A stretch of 64,000 bases of DNA from Paenalcaligenes sp052103955. Lineage in GTDB: Bacteria > Pseudomonadota > Gammaproteobacteria > Burkholderiales > Burkholderiaceae_B. Both the position numbers and the translations under genes were made by a program. This document shows, piece by piece, positions 43,002 through 51,262 of the stretch (position 1 is the first letter of the stretch; each line of letters begins with the position of its first letter). Under the pieces are notes generated by a model. The model saw nothing but the letters and a program-made list of their open reading frames with translations, ran no database searches and was not told the origin of the DNA. Location of the stretch: contig JBQELO010000005.1 of NCBI GenBank assembly GCA_052103955.1, forward strand, positions 62,001 to 126,000. Reading direction: 5' to 3'.

Positions 43002-43952
43002 TCAATCTACAAACAGTGAGCTTACCGACTCTGCGTTATAAATACGCATCATGGTCTCACCCAGCAATGGCGCACAGGACAACTGGCGAATTTTGCTGCA
43101 TTCACGTGCTGCGGCGGACAAAGGAATCGTGTCAGTCACTACCAATTCATTTAACTGGGAGTTACTAATACGTTCAATGGCTTCGCCAGACAACACCGGA
43201 TGTGTACAGTAAGCGTATACAGCACCTGCACCACGCTCTTTCAGCGCTTCAGCAGCTTTACACAAGGTACCTGCTGTATCAACCATGTCATCCATGATCA
43301 AACATGTACGGCCATTTACATCACCGATGATGTTCATCACTTCGGAAACGTTAGCACGAGGACGACGTTTGTCGATAATTGCCAGATCAGCTTCTAGCTG
43401 TTTAGCCAAAGCTCGAGCGCGTACCACACCACCGATATCGGGGGATACTACGACCAAGTCTTGGTAATTACAGCGCCAGATATCGCCCAACAAAATGGGG
43501 GACGCGTAGATGTTATCTACGGGGATGTCAAAGAAGCCTTGAATTTGGTCTGCGTGCAAATCCATGGTCATCACACGATCTACACCTACCACTTGCAGCA
43601 TGTTCGCTACAACTTTGGCGGTAATAGATACACGCGCCGAACGAGGACGTCGATCCTGACGGGCATAACCAAAATAGGGGATTGCTGCAGTAATGCGGCC
43701 TGCGGAAGCACGGCGTAGTGCATCCACCATCACCATGATTTCCATCAGATTGTCGTTGGTAGGCGCGCAGGTGGGCTGAAGCACGAAAACGTCACGACCA
43801 CGCACATTTTCATTAATTTCAACCATCACTTCCCCGTCGGAGAAGCGCCCCACTGTCATTTTGCCCAGAGACATATCCAGATGATTGACAACGTCTACAG
43901 CTAAACGAGGGTTAGCTGTCCCAGTGAAAATCATGAAGCGGTCGTTTGCCAT
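43002..43952 (-). CDS. prs: Ribose-phosphate pyrophosphokinase
   Basis: Makes PRPP from ribose-5-phosphate and ATP for nucleotide, histidine and NAD synthesis. 316 residues from ATG 43952 (MANDRFMIFTGTANPRLA); 23 further codons open upstream are dissimilar. Signature pieces are VFVLQPTCAPTNDNLMEIMVMVDALRRASA, the catalytic loop IDKRRPRANVSEVMN and the PRPP loop LIMDDMVDTAGTL. Conserved tRNA-Gln-prs-rplY context. Confidence 0.97.
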   Translation of the reverse strand: MANDRFMIFTGTANPRLAVDVVNHLDMSLGKMTVGRFSDGEVMVEINENVRGRDVFVLQPTCAPTNDNLMEIMVMVDALRRASAGRITAAIPYFGYARQDRRPRSARVSITAKVVANMLQVVGVDRVMTMDLHADQIQGFFDIPVDNIYASPILLGDIWRCNYQDLVVVSPDIGGVVRARALAKQLEADLAIIDKRRPRANVSEVMNIIGDVNGRTCLIMDDMVDTAGTLCKAAEALKERGAGAVYAYCTHPVLSGEAIERISNSQLNELVVTDTIPLSAAARECSKIRQLSCAPLLGETMMRIYNAESVSSLFVD

Positions 43953-43976
43953 GAGATGTGCTGTGTAGGTGATGCA

Positions 43977-44030
43977 AACAAAAAAGCAAAGCTGTTGGCC
44001 GCAGCCCTTCGGGTACGACACAACAGCTTT
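43977..44030 (-). terminator. Terminator behind tRNA-Gln, in the prs leader
   Basis: AAAGCTGTTG at 43988-43997 pairs with 44021-44030 (10 bp), with a CCC-TTC-GGG type mini-hairpin in the loop. On the minus strand the stem is followed by GCTTTTTTGTTTG. It ends the ispE-tRNA-Gln transcript 25 bases before prs. Confidence 0.8.
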
Positions 44031-44058
44031 ACGATTTCAGGTGTAAACCTGAGTAATG

Positions 44059-44135
44059 TGGCTGGGGAAGAAGGATTCGAACCTTCGCATGCTGGAATCA
44101 AAATCCAGTGCCTTAACCAGCTTGGCGACTCCCCA
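44059..44135 (-). tRNA. tRNA-Gln (anticodon TTG)
   Basis: 77 bases including an encoded CCA (44059-44061). Acceptor TGGGGAG/TTCCCCA, T-loop TTCGAAT and anticodon loop TTTTGAT (anticodon TTG, reading CAA/CAG). It begins 4 bases after the ispE stop codon, so it must be cut from the same transcript. Confidence 0.97.
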
Positions 44136-44139
44136 AATT

Positions 44140-45072
44140 CTATTTTAGCCAGGAGTATAACGGGTGATAATCAAGACCTTGGCATAGCCATTGACCTTTT
44201 ATCAGCAACTTCCTGCCATGTGTCAGGTTTAGTAGTTTACCGCTAATACTTCTGTTTTGACTAGTGGCTGTGGTGAAATTGCTATACTCAACAAAAACAC
44301 ACGAACCAGAGCCAGTCATTCTAGCATGTAAATTATTGTTTCGCAAGATCCTAATTACTGCATCTAACGCTACATGATTTTTACATGCGATGGGCTCCAT
44401 GTCGTTCCTCCCAAAAAGCAAAGAAGATGTTTCTTTTCCGCTTTTATTGTGGGAAGCAACTTGCCATCCATCAAAGAAAGTAATTATTACACTCTTAGAG
44501 TTGCGTGTCAACCCTTTATCTGCAAAAACTTCTGCCGTACTAACAAACGCGTTAGGCTGCACTACCGTATACCAGGCCTTGGGCAAATTCACGGCTCGCA
44601 ACTGCTCGCCAATGCCTGTAGCAAACGCATTTTGCCCAAACACAAACACAGGCACATCCGCCCCTAGCTGCAAGCCCAAGCGCATCAGCTCGGCGCGACT
44701 AAGCCGTGTATCCCATAATTTATTCAAGGCAATAAGCGTGCTGGCCGCATCACTAGAACCGCCCCCCAAACCGCCACCGGCTGGAATGCGCTTAATGCAC
44801 GCTATGTCTACGCCATAACAGGTGCCTGTTGCTTGTTGCAATAAGCGTGCCGCCCTCACCATCAAATCATCATTGGCTTCTAGACCGGCTAGGGTTTCGT
44901 GAGCACGCAGAATTTTCCCGTCGCTACGGCGATCGAAATGCAGTGTGTCTTGCAGATCAATAAATCTAAACACCGTTTCCAAACGGTGATAGCCGTCTAG
45001 CCTACGCCCTACCAAATGCAAAAAAAGGTTGAGCTTAGCCGGTGCTGGCACATCGTATAAATGCTTACTCAT
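44140..45072 (-). CDS. ispE: 4-diphosphocytidyl-2-C-methyl-D-erythritol kinase IspE
   Basis: GHMP kinase of the MEP isoprenoid pathway. 310 residues. Substrate and ATP loops are PAPAKLNLFLHLVGRRLDGYH, IPAGGGLGGGSSDAA and, near the C-terminus, ARMTGSGSCVF. The N-terminal half uses codons like its neighbours, while about 44200-44560 (C-terminal half) is clearly richer in A/T and Asn/Ser/Lys. The family end motif (GLDYHPL) is intact, so the gene is complete. It is read with lolB and the TPR gene upstream. Confidence 0.95.
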   Translation of the reverse strand: MSKHLYDVPAPAKLNLFLHLVGRRLDGYHRLETVFRFIDLQDTLHFDRRSDGKILRAHETLAGLEANDDLMVRAARLLQQATGTCYGVDIACIKRIPAGGGLGGGSSDAASTLIALNKLWDTRLSRAELMRLGLQLGADVPVFVFGQNAFATGIGEQLRAVNLPKAWYTVVQPNAFVSTAEVFADKGLTRNSKSVIITFFDGWQVASHNKSGKETSSLLFGRNDMEPIACKNHVALDAVIRILRNNNLHARMTGSGSCVFVEYSNFTTATSQNRSISGKLLNLTHGRKLLIKGQWLCQGLDYHPLYSWLK

Positions 45073-45077
45073 GCTAC

Positions 45078-45662
45078 TTACTGATCTATTACTAAGCGCA
45101 CGCTAATATCACGCTGCGCATCATTGCGATTCAGTTGCAATAAGCGTGGGCCTTTTTCGTCGTAACGCTGCAAGCGCACTCGCCAGCCATCTTGCACAAA
45201 CGCCTCAGGCCTACCTTCTTCGTCGCGCTCAGCCGTCATGCGTGTTTGCCCCTGCAACCAAGTACGCAAATAGGCCACAGGAATAGGGCTACCCAACAAT
45301 TGCTCTACTAGCTCATCTGGGCCTGCTGCATATTCCATGCTGCCATCCGTACGTTGCAAGCTGGCCCCCTGGGGCATCACCAACACGCGGGCCAATACAG
45401 TGCCCATCGGGTTAGTCAGATCAATTTGCAATATGCCTTGGCGTTCCATCCACGTAAAACCGCCCTGCACCGCCTGACGCTCGCCAGCAAATTCCTGCAT
45501 CGTGACGGCAAAGCGGCCACCGCGTTCAAAGGTTTGCGACAACACTACCTCACCCTCGTCTGTAGAGGATGGTGAGGTAGTCGCACACGCGCTCAGCAAT
45601 GCTGCTACGGCAATCCAAGCTAGGTGCCGCCAAGAACGTAAAAAGGAAAGTACAGCTTTCAT
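45078..45662 (-). CDS. lolB: Outer-membrane lipoprotein receptor LolB
   Basis: 194 residues with a lipobox LLSAC (about residue 25). LolB takes lipoproteins from LolA and inserts them into the outer membrane. The mature part has GRFAVTMQEFAGERQAVQGGFTW and the FVQDGWRVRLQRYDEKGPRLLQLNR end typical of LolB. It lies 6 bases after the TPR gene and 5 bases before ispE, the usual operon. Confidence 0.93.
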   Translation of the reverse strand: MKAVLSFLRSWRHLAWIAVAALLSACATTSPSSTDEGEVVLSQTFERGGRFAVTMQEFAGERQAVQGGFTWMERQGILQIDLTNPMGTVLARVLVMPQGASLQRTDGSMEYAAGPDELVEQLLGSPIPVAYLRTWLQGQTRMTAERDEEGRPEAFVQDGWRVRLQRYDEKGPRLLQLNRNDAQRDISVRLVIDQ

Positions 45663-45668
45663 GATGAG

Positions 45669-47444
45669 TTACGGCAAGGTAACGCCTAAGCGTTTTAAGG
45701 TAGAGAGTAACGCTTCGTTAGTGGGGTCTTGCGCTAACGCTTCTGCCCACACTTGTTTCGCTTGCTCTGGGCGGCCATCTACCCAATACACTTCGCCCAA
45801 ATGCGCCGCCACATCAGCCACTGGCATGATGGCATACGAACGCTCTAGGTATTCCGCCGCAGCTTGGTAATCACCCACGCGGAATAAGTACCAGCCCACA
45901 CTGTCTAAGATATACGGATTACCCGGATCAAGTTCCATCGCCTGTTCTAACAAATCTTGCGCTTCGTCTAGATTGCGATTCTGCTCAGCCAAGGTGTAGC
46001 CCAACGCGTTGTAAGCATTGGCCTCAGCAGGCTCCAGCTCAATCACTTCGCGCATGAGCTTTTCAAACTCGGCATAACGGCCTTGACGCTCGTACAACAT
46101 CCCTAAGTCGTACTTCACCTCGGCGGTGTCTGGCAGTTCTTTGTTAGCACGTTCTAATACCGTAATGGCGTTATCGGTACGGCCTGCTTCTCGGTAAATA
46201 GCGGCACGTGTCAGCGCAACCACCGCTTGCTCTTGGCGATCTTGAGTACCTAATGTATCCAGTGTGCGCTGCGCTTTTTTCAAATCACCCGCGCGCGCCT
46301 CTAGTACGGCGCGATGCACCCTAGACTGAAAACGCAGCATAGGCTCTTCAATCAGATCTAGCTGACGAATGGCTTCAGCGTAGTCTTTACGTTCTTCAGC
46401 AATGCGCACCAGTAACAAACGCGCATCTGAAATGCCAGCCAAGGCATTGCTTACGCCATCATTCACACTACGTCTACGCTGGCTTTGTACGCTAATAAAT
46501 TCGTTTAAATCTTGTATTGCTTCGTCGTAACGCTGTGCACGCATCAGCACTTCTGCTTTGGTGTACAGCAAGTCAAAATCTTCGGGGTTACGCACCTGCA
46601 TGGCATCAATCAGTGCCAACGCTTCGTTAAATTTTCGGTGATCCACAAACCGGCTAATCAAAAGCAACTGCAGTTTGCGCATGTCTGGATTTTGTCGTAC
46701 CACCGCTGAAGCTTCTTTCAGCGCTGTTTCTACATCCACATGCAAACCGTACTCCAGCACGCGTTGCGCTGCGGCTTCTGAATCTGGTGAACGCTCTAGT
46801 GCTTGGCGAGCTTCATACAAAGCCCTAGCCGGACGTTGAGCCGCCCACGCCACATCTGATAACGCCAAATGCGCTACCGGTAATTGGCGTAACTCTGGCG
46901 GAATAGCCTCTTCCAACACCTCTAGAGCTAAGCGCGGATCCACCATGCGCCCCGACAGCGACATGGCCTGAATAATGGCCTGCTCTTTGTTTGTCGCGCT
47001 ATTAATACGCTGACGCAATGCTTGCGCCATGCCTTTGGTATTACCAGCCGATGCCTCTAAGGCCAGCACGGTTGCTTTAGCCTCTGGATTTTCTGGCGCC
47101 AAGCTATTCCACTCGCGTGCAGCACGTAATGCGCGGGACTGGTTGTAATCAACCATAGAAAGCTGAAATGATTTCTCAGCAAAACGTGGATCTAAGGTGT
47201 CTCGTGCCAAATCCAAAAAGGTCTGACTAGCCGTATCAAAATCACCTGCCTGAGCGGCTACTTCTGCCACCAATACTCTATACATGATGTCAGCACTTAG
47301 GCTGACCTCGGGTAACTCACCACTACGCAAATAAATATGTTCAACCTGCTGATCGGATGCCAGCGGGTTGGGGGCAGCATTGAGCAGCCCCGAATAAAGA
47401 GGAGCAAGCAAAAAGGAGCCAAATACTAAGGAATACAGATTCAT
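45669..47444 (-). CDS. Exported TPR-repeat protein
   Basis: 591 residues from ATG 47444 (a TTG start gives 597). A signal peptide (SLVFGSFLLAPLYSGLLNAAP) is followed by many TPR-type helices, clearest near the C-terminus (KYDLGMLYERQGRYAEFEKLMREVIELEP, then ANAYNALGYTLAEQNRNLDEAQDLLEQAMELDP). Proteins of this plan stand before lolB in many betaproteobacteria, with no proven function; a role in envelope assembly is a guess. Divergent from mutM. Confidence 0.88.
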   Translation of the reverse strand: MNLYSLVFGSFLLAPLYSGLLNAAPNPLASDQQVEHIYLRSGELPEVSLSADIMYRVLVAEVAAQAGDFDTASQTFLDLARDTLDPRFAEKSFQLSMVDYNQSRALRAAREWNSLAPENPEAKATVLALEASAGNTKGMAQALRQRINSATNKEQAIIQAMSLSGRMVDPRLALEVLEEAIPPELRQLPVAHLALSDVAWAAQRPARALYEARQALERSPDSEAAAQRVLEYGLHVDVETALKEASAVVRQNPDMRKLQLLLISRFVDHRKFNEALALIDAMQVRNPEDFDLLYTKAEVLMRAQRYDEAIQDLNEFISVQSQRRRSVNDGVSNALAGISDARLLLVRIAEERKDYAEAIRQLDLIEEPMLRFQSRVHRAVLEARAGDLKKAQRTLDTLGTQDRQEQAVVALTRAAIYREAGRTDNAITVLERANKELPDTAEVKYDLGMLYERQGRYAEFEKLMREVIELEPAEANAYNALGYTLAEQNRNLDEAQDLLEQAMELDPGNPYILDSVGWYLFRVGDYQAAAEYLERSYAIMPVADVAAHLGEVYWVDGRPEQAKQVWAEALAQDPTNEALLSTLKRLGVTLP

Positions 47445-47532
47445 CCAGAAAAACCGTCGCAAAAGCGCGTAAGATTAAGCAGTCAGATGGCTTATTGAGG
47501 CCGCCCCGTTCACCAAATGTTAGCACCCCACT

Positions 47533-48360
47533 ATGCCTGAATTGCCAGAAGTTGAAACAACTCGTCGCGGAATTGCGACGGTTATGACTGGCCATACGCT
47601 ACGTACTTTGATCGTACACGAACCCAGAATGCGTTGGCCAATTCCTGCAGAACTGCCCAAACTTGTACACGAACAACCGGTGCTCACCTGTGGTAGGCGC
47701 GGCAAGTACTTACTAATACAGTTTCCCCACGGTACACAGCTTATACACTTAGGTATGTCAGGCTCATTGCGCCGTGTACCGTTGGACGCCCCTCGCCTTA
47801 AACACGACCATGTGGAATGGTTATTTGACGAGTCCAGATTTCTACTAAATGACCCCCGCCGCTTTGGTTCTGTGTTATGGCATCCTGCCCAAAATGGCGA
47901 TGTATTGACACACCCTTTGTTACAAAAACTGGGCGTGGAACCCTTAGGAGTAGACTTCACTCCTGCTATGCTATTTGCCCATTTGCAGCAACGCAAACTG
48001 GCGATCAAACCCACACTACTAAGCGGCCAAATCGTTGTAGGCGTTGGCAATATCTATGCCTCTGAGTCGCTCTATAAAGCAGGCATACATCCCGAAGCCC
48101 CCGCTAACACGCTCTCTAAACCGCGCGTCGCCAAGTTACATGCAGCCATTGTGCAAACACTAAACGATGCATTGGAGTCTGGCGGCAGCACCTTAAAAGA
48201 TTACGTCAATGCCGATGGCGCACCAGGTGCGTATTTTGATTTACATGCTCAGGTTTACGACAAAGCGGGCAAACCTTGCCCGCAATGCCAAAAACCCATA
48301 CTACGACTGGTACAAAATCAGCGAGCGACCTACTTTTGTAGTCGCTGCCAACGTCGTTAA
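47533..48360 (+). CDS. mutM: Formamidopyrimidine-DNA glycosylase MutM (Fpg)
   Basis: Removes 8-oxoguanine and nicks the strand. 275 residues with the catalytic N-terminal PELPEVETTRRG, the CGRRGKYLL block, the H2TH region NIYASESLYKAGIHP and a C-terminal zinc finger (CPQC...FCSRC). The last four bases overlap the 3' end of the converging dehydrogenase gene. Confidence 0.97.
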   Translation: MPELPEVETTRRGIATVMTGHTLRTLIVHEPRMRWPIPAELPKLVHEQPVLTCGRRGKYLLIQFPHGTQLIHLGMSGSLRRVPLDAPRLKHDHVEWLFDESRFLLNDPRRFGSVLWHPAQNGDVLTHPLLQKLGVEPLGVDFTPAMLFAHLQQRKLAIKPTLLSGQIVVGVGNIYASESLYKAGIHPEAPANTLSKPRVAKLHAAIVQTLNDALESGGSTLKDYVNADGAPGAYFDLHAQVYDKAGKPCPQCQKPILRLVQNQRATYFCSRCQRR

Positions 48361-49775
48361 GGCTCTTGCAATACCTTACCCGGATTCATCACACCATCCG
48401 GGTCTAGCGCTTGTTTGATTTTGTGCATCAAGGCCAGTTCTACGGGGTCTTTATAACGTGTTAAGAGGTCCCGCTTTAACTGCCCCACCCCATGCTCTGC
48501 ACTAATAGAACCCTGGAAAGCATGCACACTATCGTGCACGATTTGGTAAATTTCACGCTGTTTACTGAGCAACTCATCTTCACTATAGGCTGTACCGTGC
48601 GCAACGTTGTAATGTAAGTTGCCATCGCCCAAATGCCCAAAAATCACGTGTTCTACCCCTGCAAAATTTGCTTGCAGCAAGGCATTCGTTTTTTCCACAA
48701 AAGCAGGAATAGACGATACAGGGATAGACACATCGTGCTTCACGCTTTTGCCAAAAATTTTCTCTGACAATGGAATGCTTTCGCGTAGATGCCATAACGC
48801 TTTGCTTTGCGCCACGCTTTCAGCAATGACGGCATCTTGCACCACTCCCGCTTCGATGGCATTACCCAGCACCACCTCAAAACGTTCGCGTGCATGGGCT
48901 TCACTTTCATTATCAGAAAGCTCTAACAAAGCAAACCACGGCGACTGTAAACCTGCCTCGTCAAAGGGCAAGCGCTGGTCAGGAAAGCAACGCACTACAC
49001 CTTCCAAGCAATTACGCCGCATCACCTCAAAACCAGTTAGGCTAGCGCCAAAACCTGCTTTGGCTAACGACAGTGTTTTCACAGCATCTTCTAGCGCATT
49101 CAGCGTTAGCATGGCCGTACACTGCGCCACCGGTAAGGGATAAAGCTTTAGCGTTGCCGCCGTAATAATCCCTAAAGTACCTTCACTGCCTATGAATAAA
49201 TCACGCAAATCATAGCCCGTATTATCCTTACGCAATGCACGTAAGCCATGCCAGATTTGCCCATCAGCACACACCACCTCCAAACCTAAACATAACTCGC
49301 GGGTATTGCCGTAACGCAGCACCTGCGTGCCCCCAGCATTAGTCGCTAAGTTACCGCCAATGGTGCAACTGCCTTCAGCTGCCAAACTTAAGGGAAACAA
49401 CCGCCCTACTTGCTCTGCGGCTTCTTGCACACTTTGCAAAATGCAGCCTGCTTCGACTTCTATGGTGTCGTTATCACTGTCTATATGGCGTATGCGGTTC
49501 AATCTGGTCAGCGACACCACAATTTGTCGCCCCCGCCGATCAGGCGTGGCACCACCACACAATCCGGTATTCCCCCCTTGGGGCACAATACTGAAACCAT
49601 GCTCACGGCACCACAGTACAACGTTCGCTACGTCTTCGGTAGTGGCTGGACGCACTACAGCTTCGGCCTCGCCTGAGTAACGCTCACGCCAGTCGGTCAA
49701 ATACGGTGCCATGTCAGCACCCATTACTACATTATCTGTACCTAACAAAGACTGTAAGCTCGCCAACTCTTGCAT
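48357..49775 (-). CDS. FAD-linked D-2-hydroxyacid dehydrogenase (GlcD/D2HGDH-like)
   Basis: 472 residues. FAD-binding type 4 domain with IVPQGGNTGLCGGATP and GSCTIGGNLATNAGGTQVLRYG; C-terminal domain with metal-site pieces VIFGHLGDGNLHYNV and SISAEHGVGQLKRD. Members oxidise D-2-hydroxyglutarate, D-lactate or glycolate; the sequence looks closest to D-2-hydroxyglutarate or D-lactate types. No GlcE/F partners are present, which favours a single-subunit enzyme. Converges with mutM (4-base overlap). Confidence 0.9.
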   Translation of the reverse strand: MQELASLQSLLGTDNVVMGADMAPYLTDWRERYSGEAEAVVRPATTEDVANVVLWCREHGFSIVPQGGNTGLCGGATPDRRGRQIVVSLTRLNRIRHIDSDNDTIEVEAGCILQSVQEAAEQVGRLFPLSLAAEGSCTIGGNLATNAGGTQVLRYGNTRELCLGLEVVCADGQIWHGLRALRKDNTGYDLRDLFIGSEGTLGIITAATLKLYPLPVAQCTAMLTLNALEDAVKTLSLAKAGFGASLTGFEVMRRNCLEGVVRCFPDQRLPFDEAGLQSPWFALLELSDNESEAHARERFEVVLGNAIEAGVVQDAVIAESVAQSKALWHLRESIPLSEKIFGKSVKHDVSIPVSSIPAFVEKTNALLQANFAGVEHVIFGHLGDGNLHYNVAHGTAYSEDELLSKQREIYQIVHDSVHAFQGSISAEHGVGQLKRDLLTRYKDPVELALMHKIKQALDPDGVMNPGKVLQEP

Positions 49776-49876
49776 GCAATGCCTCTAAAAAAAACCAAAG
49801 CCGTGTTTATCTGTTTCATAGCATACTCCCCTGAGCGATAATAAGGGGTTAATCATTGCCTTTCATGAGGATTTTC

Positions 49877-51262
49877 ATGACCTCCACACTCTTGCCTGAT
49901 GCTGTTTTCAAGGCCTATGACATCCGGGGTACCGTCCCTGCGCAACTCAATACGACCTTTGCTCACCTGCTGGGTCAAGCATTGGGTACAGAAGCATTGA
50001 AAAACGGTGTTGAAAGCGTTGTTGTTGGCTATGACGGCCGCCACAGCAGCCCCGATCTCGCCAAAGCGCTACACGCTGGTATTAATAGCGTAGGAGCCAA
50101 CAGTATAGATTTAGGTTTGGTGCCCACGCCTGTGGTGTACTACGCCGCCCATGTACTGAAAACTGGTACTGGTGTCGCCATTACTGGCAGCCACAACCCT
50201 CCCGAATACAACGGCTTTAAGATGATGATGGCTGGGCGCACCCTGCACGGTGACGATATTCAGCAATTAAAACTAGCCATGCAAGCAGGCTTCACCCCTG
50301 CGGCGACAACGGGTGAGTGCACCCAACAAAGCCTGCTGGATCAATACATAGAAGAAATCCACAATAGCGTGCGTTTGGTACGCCCCATGAAGATCGCTAT
50401 TGATTGCGGTAATGGTGCTGCTGCCGTATTGGCCGAAGCCCTTTTCCAATCCATAGGCTGTAAAGTAGACATGCTTTATGGCGATGTAGATGGCGACTTC
50501 CCCAATCACCACCCCGATCCAGCCGACCCTGCTAACCTTGTAGACCTTATCCACCACGTGGAAAACAGCGATTGCGAACTAGGTTTGGCTTTTGATGGCG
50601 ATGGCGACCGCTTAGGTGTGGTCACTAAGTCAGGTGAAATTATTTGGCCTGACCGCCAATTGGTGCTTTTTGCTCGCGACATTTTGCAGCGCGAACCCGG
50701 TGCATCCATTATTTATGATGTGAAATGCAGTCGTCACGTAGGCTTGGAAGTAAGCAAAGCAGGTGGTACGCCATTGATGTGGCAAACCGGGCACTCGCTG
50801 ATCAAGGCCAAACTGGCCGAAACCGGTGCACCATTAGCTGGCGAAATGAGCGGCCACATTTTCTTCAAAGAGCGTTGGTACGGTTTTGATGACGGCTTGT
50901 ACACTGGCACGCGTTTGCTGGAAATTCTAGCGCGCAGCCACGAACCGTCTGAAACACTGGAAGCACTGCCCCAAGACCTGTCTACTCCAGAACTGAAACT
51001 GCCCATGAATGAAGGTGAGCCCCACCTATTCGTCGCACAGCTACAGCAATCTGACGCCTTCAAAACTGCACAAGAACGCATCACCATTGATGGCATTCGC
51101 GCTGAATACGAAGACGGTTTTGGTTTGGCCCGCGCCTCTAACACCACGCCTGTGGTGGTATTGCGCTTCGAGGCACAAAACGAAGAAGCCCTAGTACGTA
51201 TTCAAAATGAATTCCGTACGGCCATTCAACGTTTACGCCCCGATCTAGTACTACCCTTCTAA
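49877..51262 (+). CDS. Phosphomannomutase/phosphoglucomutase (AlgC-like)
   Basis: 461 residues from ATG 49877, which has GAGG upstream. The phosphoserine loop is TGSHNPPEYNGFK; the metal loop is DGDGDRLG; the sugar-ring loop is GEMSGHIFFKE; the C-terminal phosphate site is RASNTTP. AlgC-type enzymes interconvert mannose-1-P/6-P and glucose-1-P/6-P for LPS and exopolysaccharide. It converges with the glycosyltransferase cluster and overlaps its last gene by 12 bases. Confidence 0.94.
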   Translation: MTSTLLPDAVFKAYDIRGTVPAQLNTTFAHLLGQALGTEALKNGVESVVVGYDGRHSSPDLAKALHAGINSVGANSIDLGLVPTPVVYYAAHVLKTGTGVAITGSHNPPEYNGFKMMMAGRTLHGDDIQQLKLAMQAGFTPAATTGECTQQSLLDQYIEEIHNSVRLVRPMKIAIDCGNGAAAVLAEALFQSIGCKVDMLYGDVDGDFPNHHPDPADPANLVDLIHHVENSDCELGLAFDGDGDRLGVVTKSGEIIWPDRQLVLFARDILQREPGASIIYDVKCSRHVGLEVSKAGGTPLMWQTGHSLIKAKLAETGAPLAGEMSGHIFFKERWYGFDDGLYTGTRLLEILARSHEPSETLEALPQDLSTPELKLPMNEGEPHLFVAQLQQSDAFKTAQERITIDGIRAEYEDGFGLARASNTTPVVVLRFEAQNEEALVRIQNEFRTAIQRLRPDLVLPF

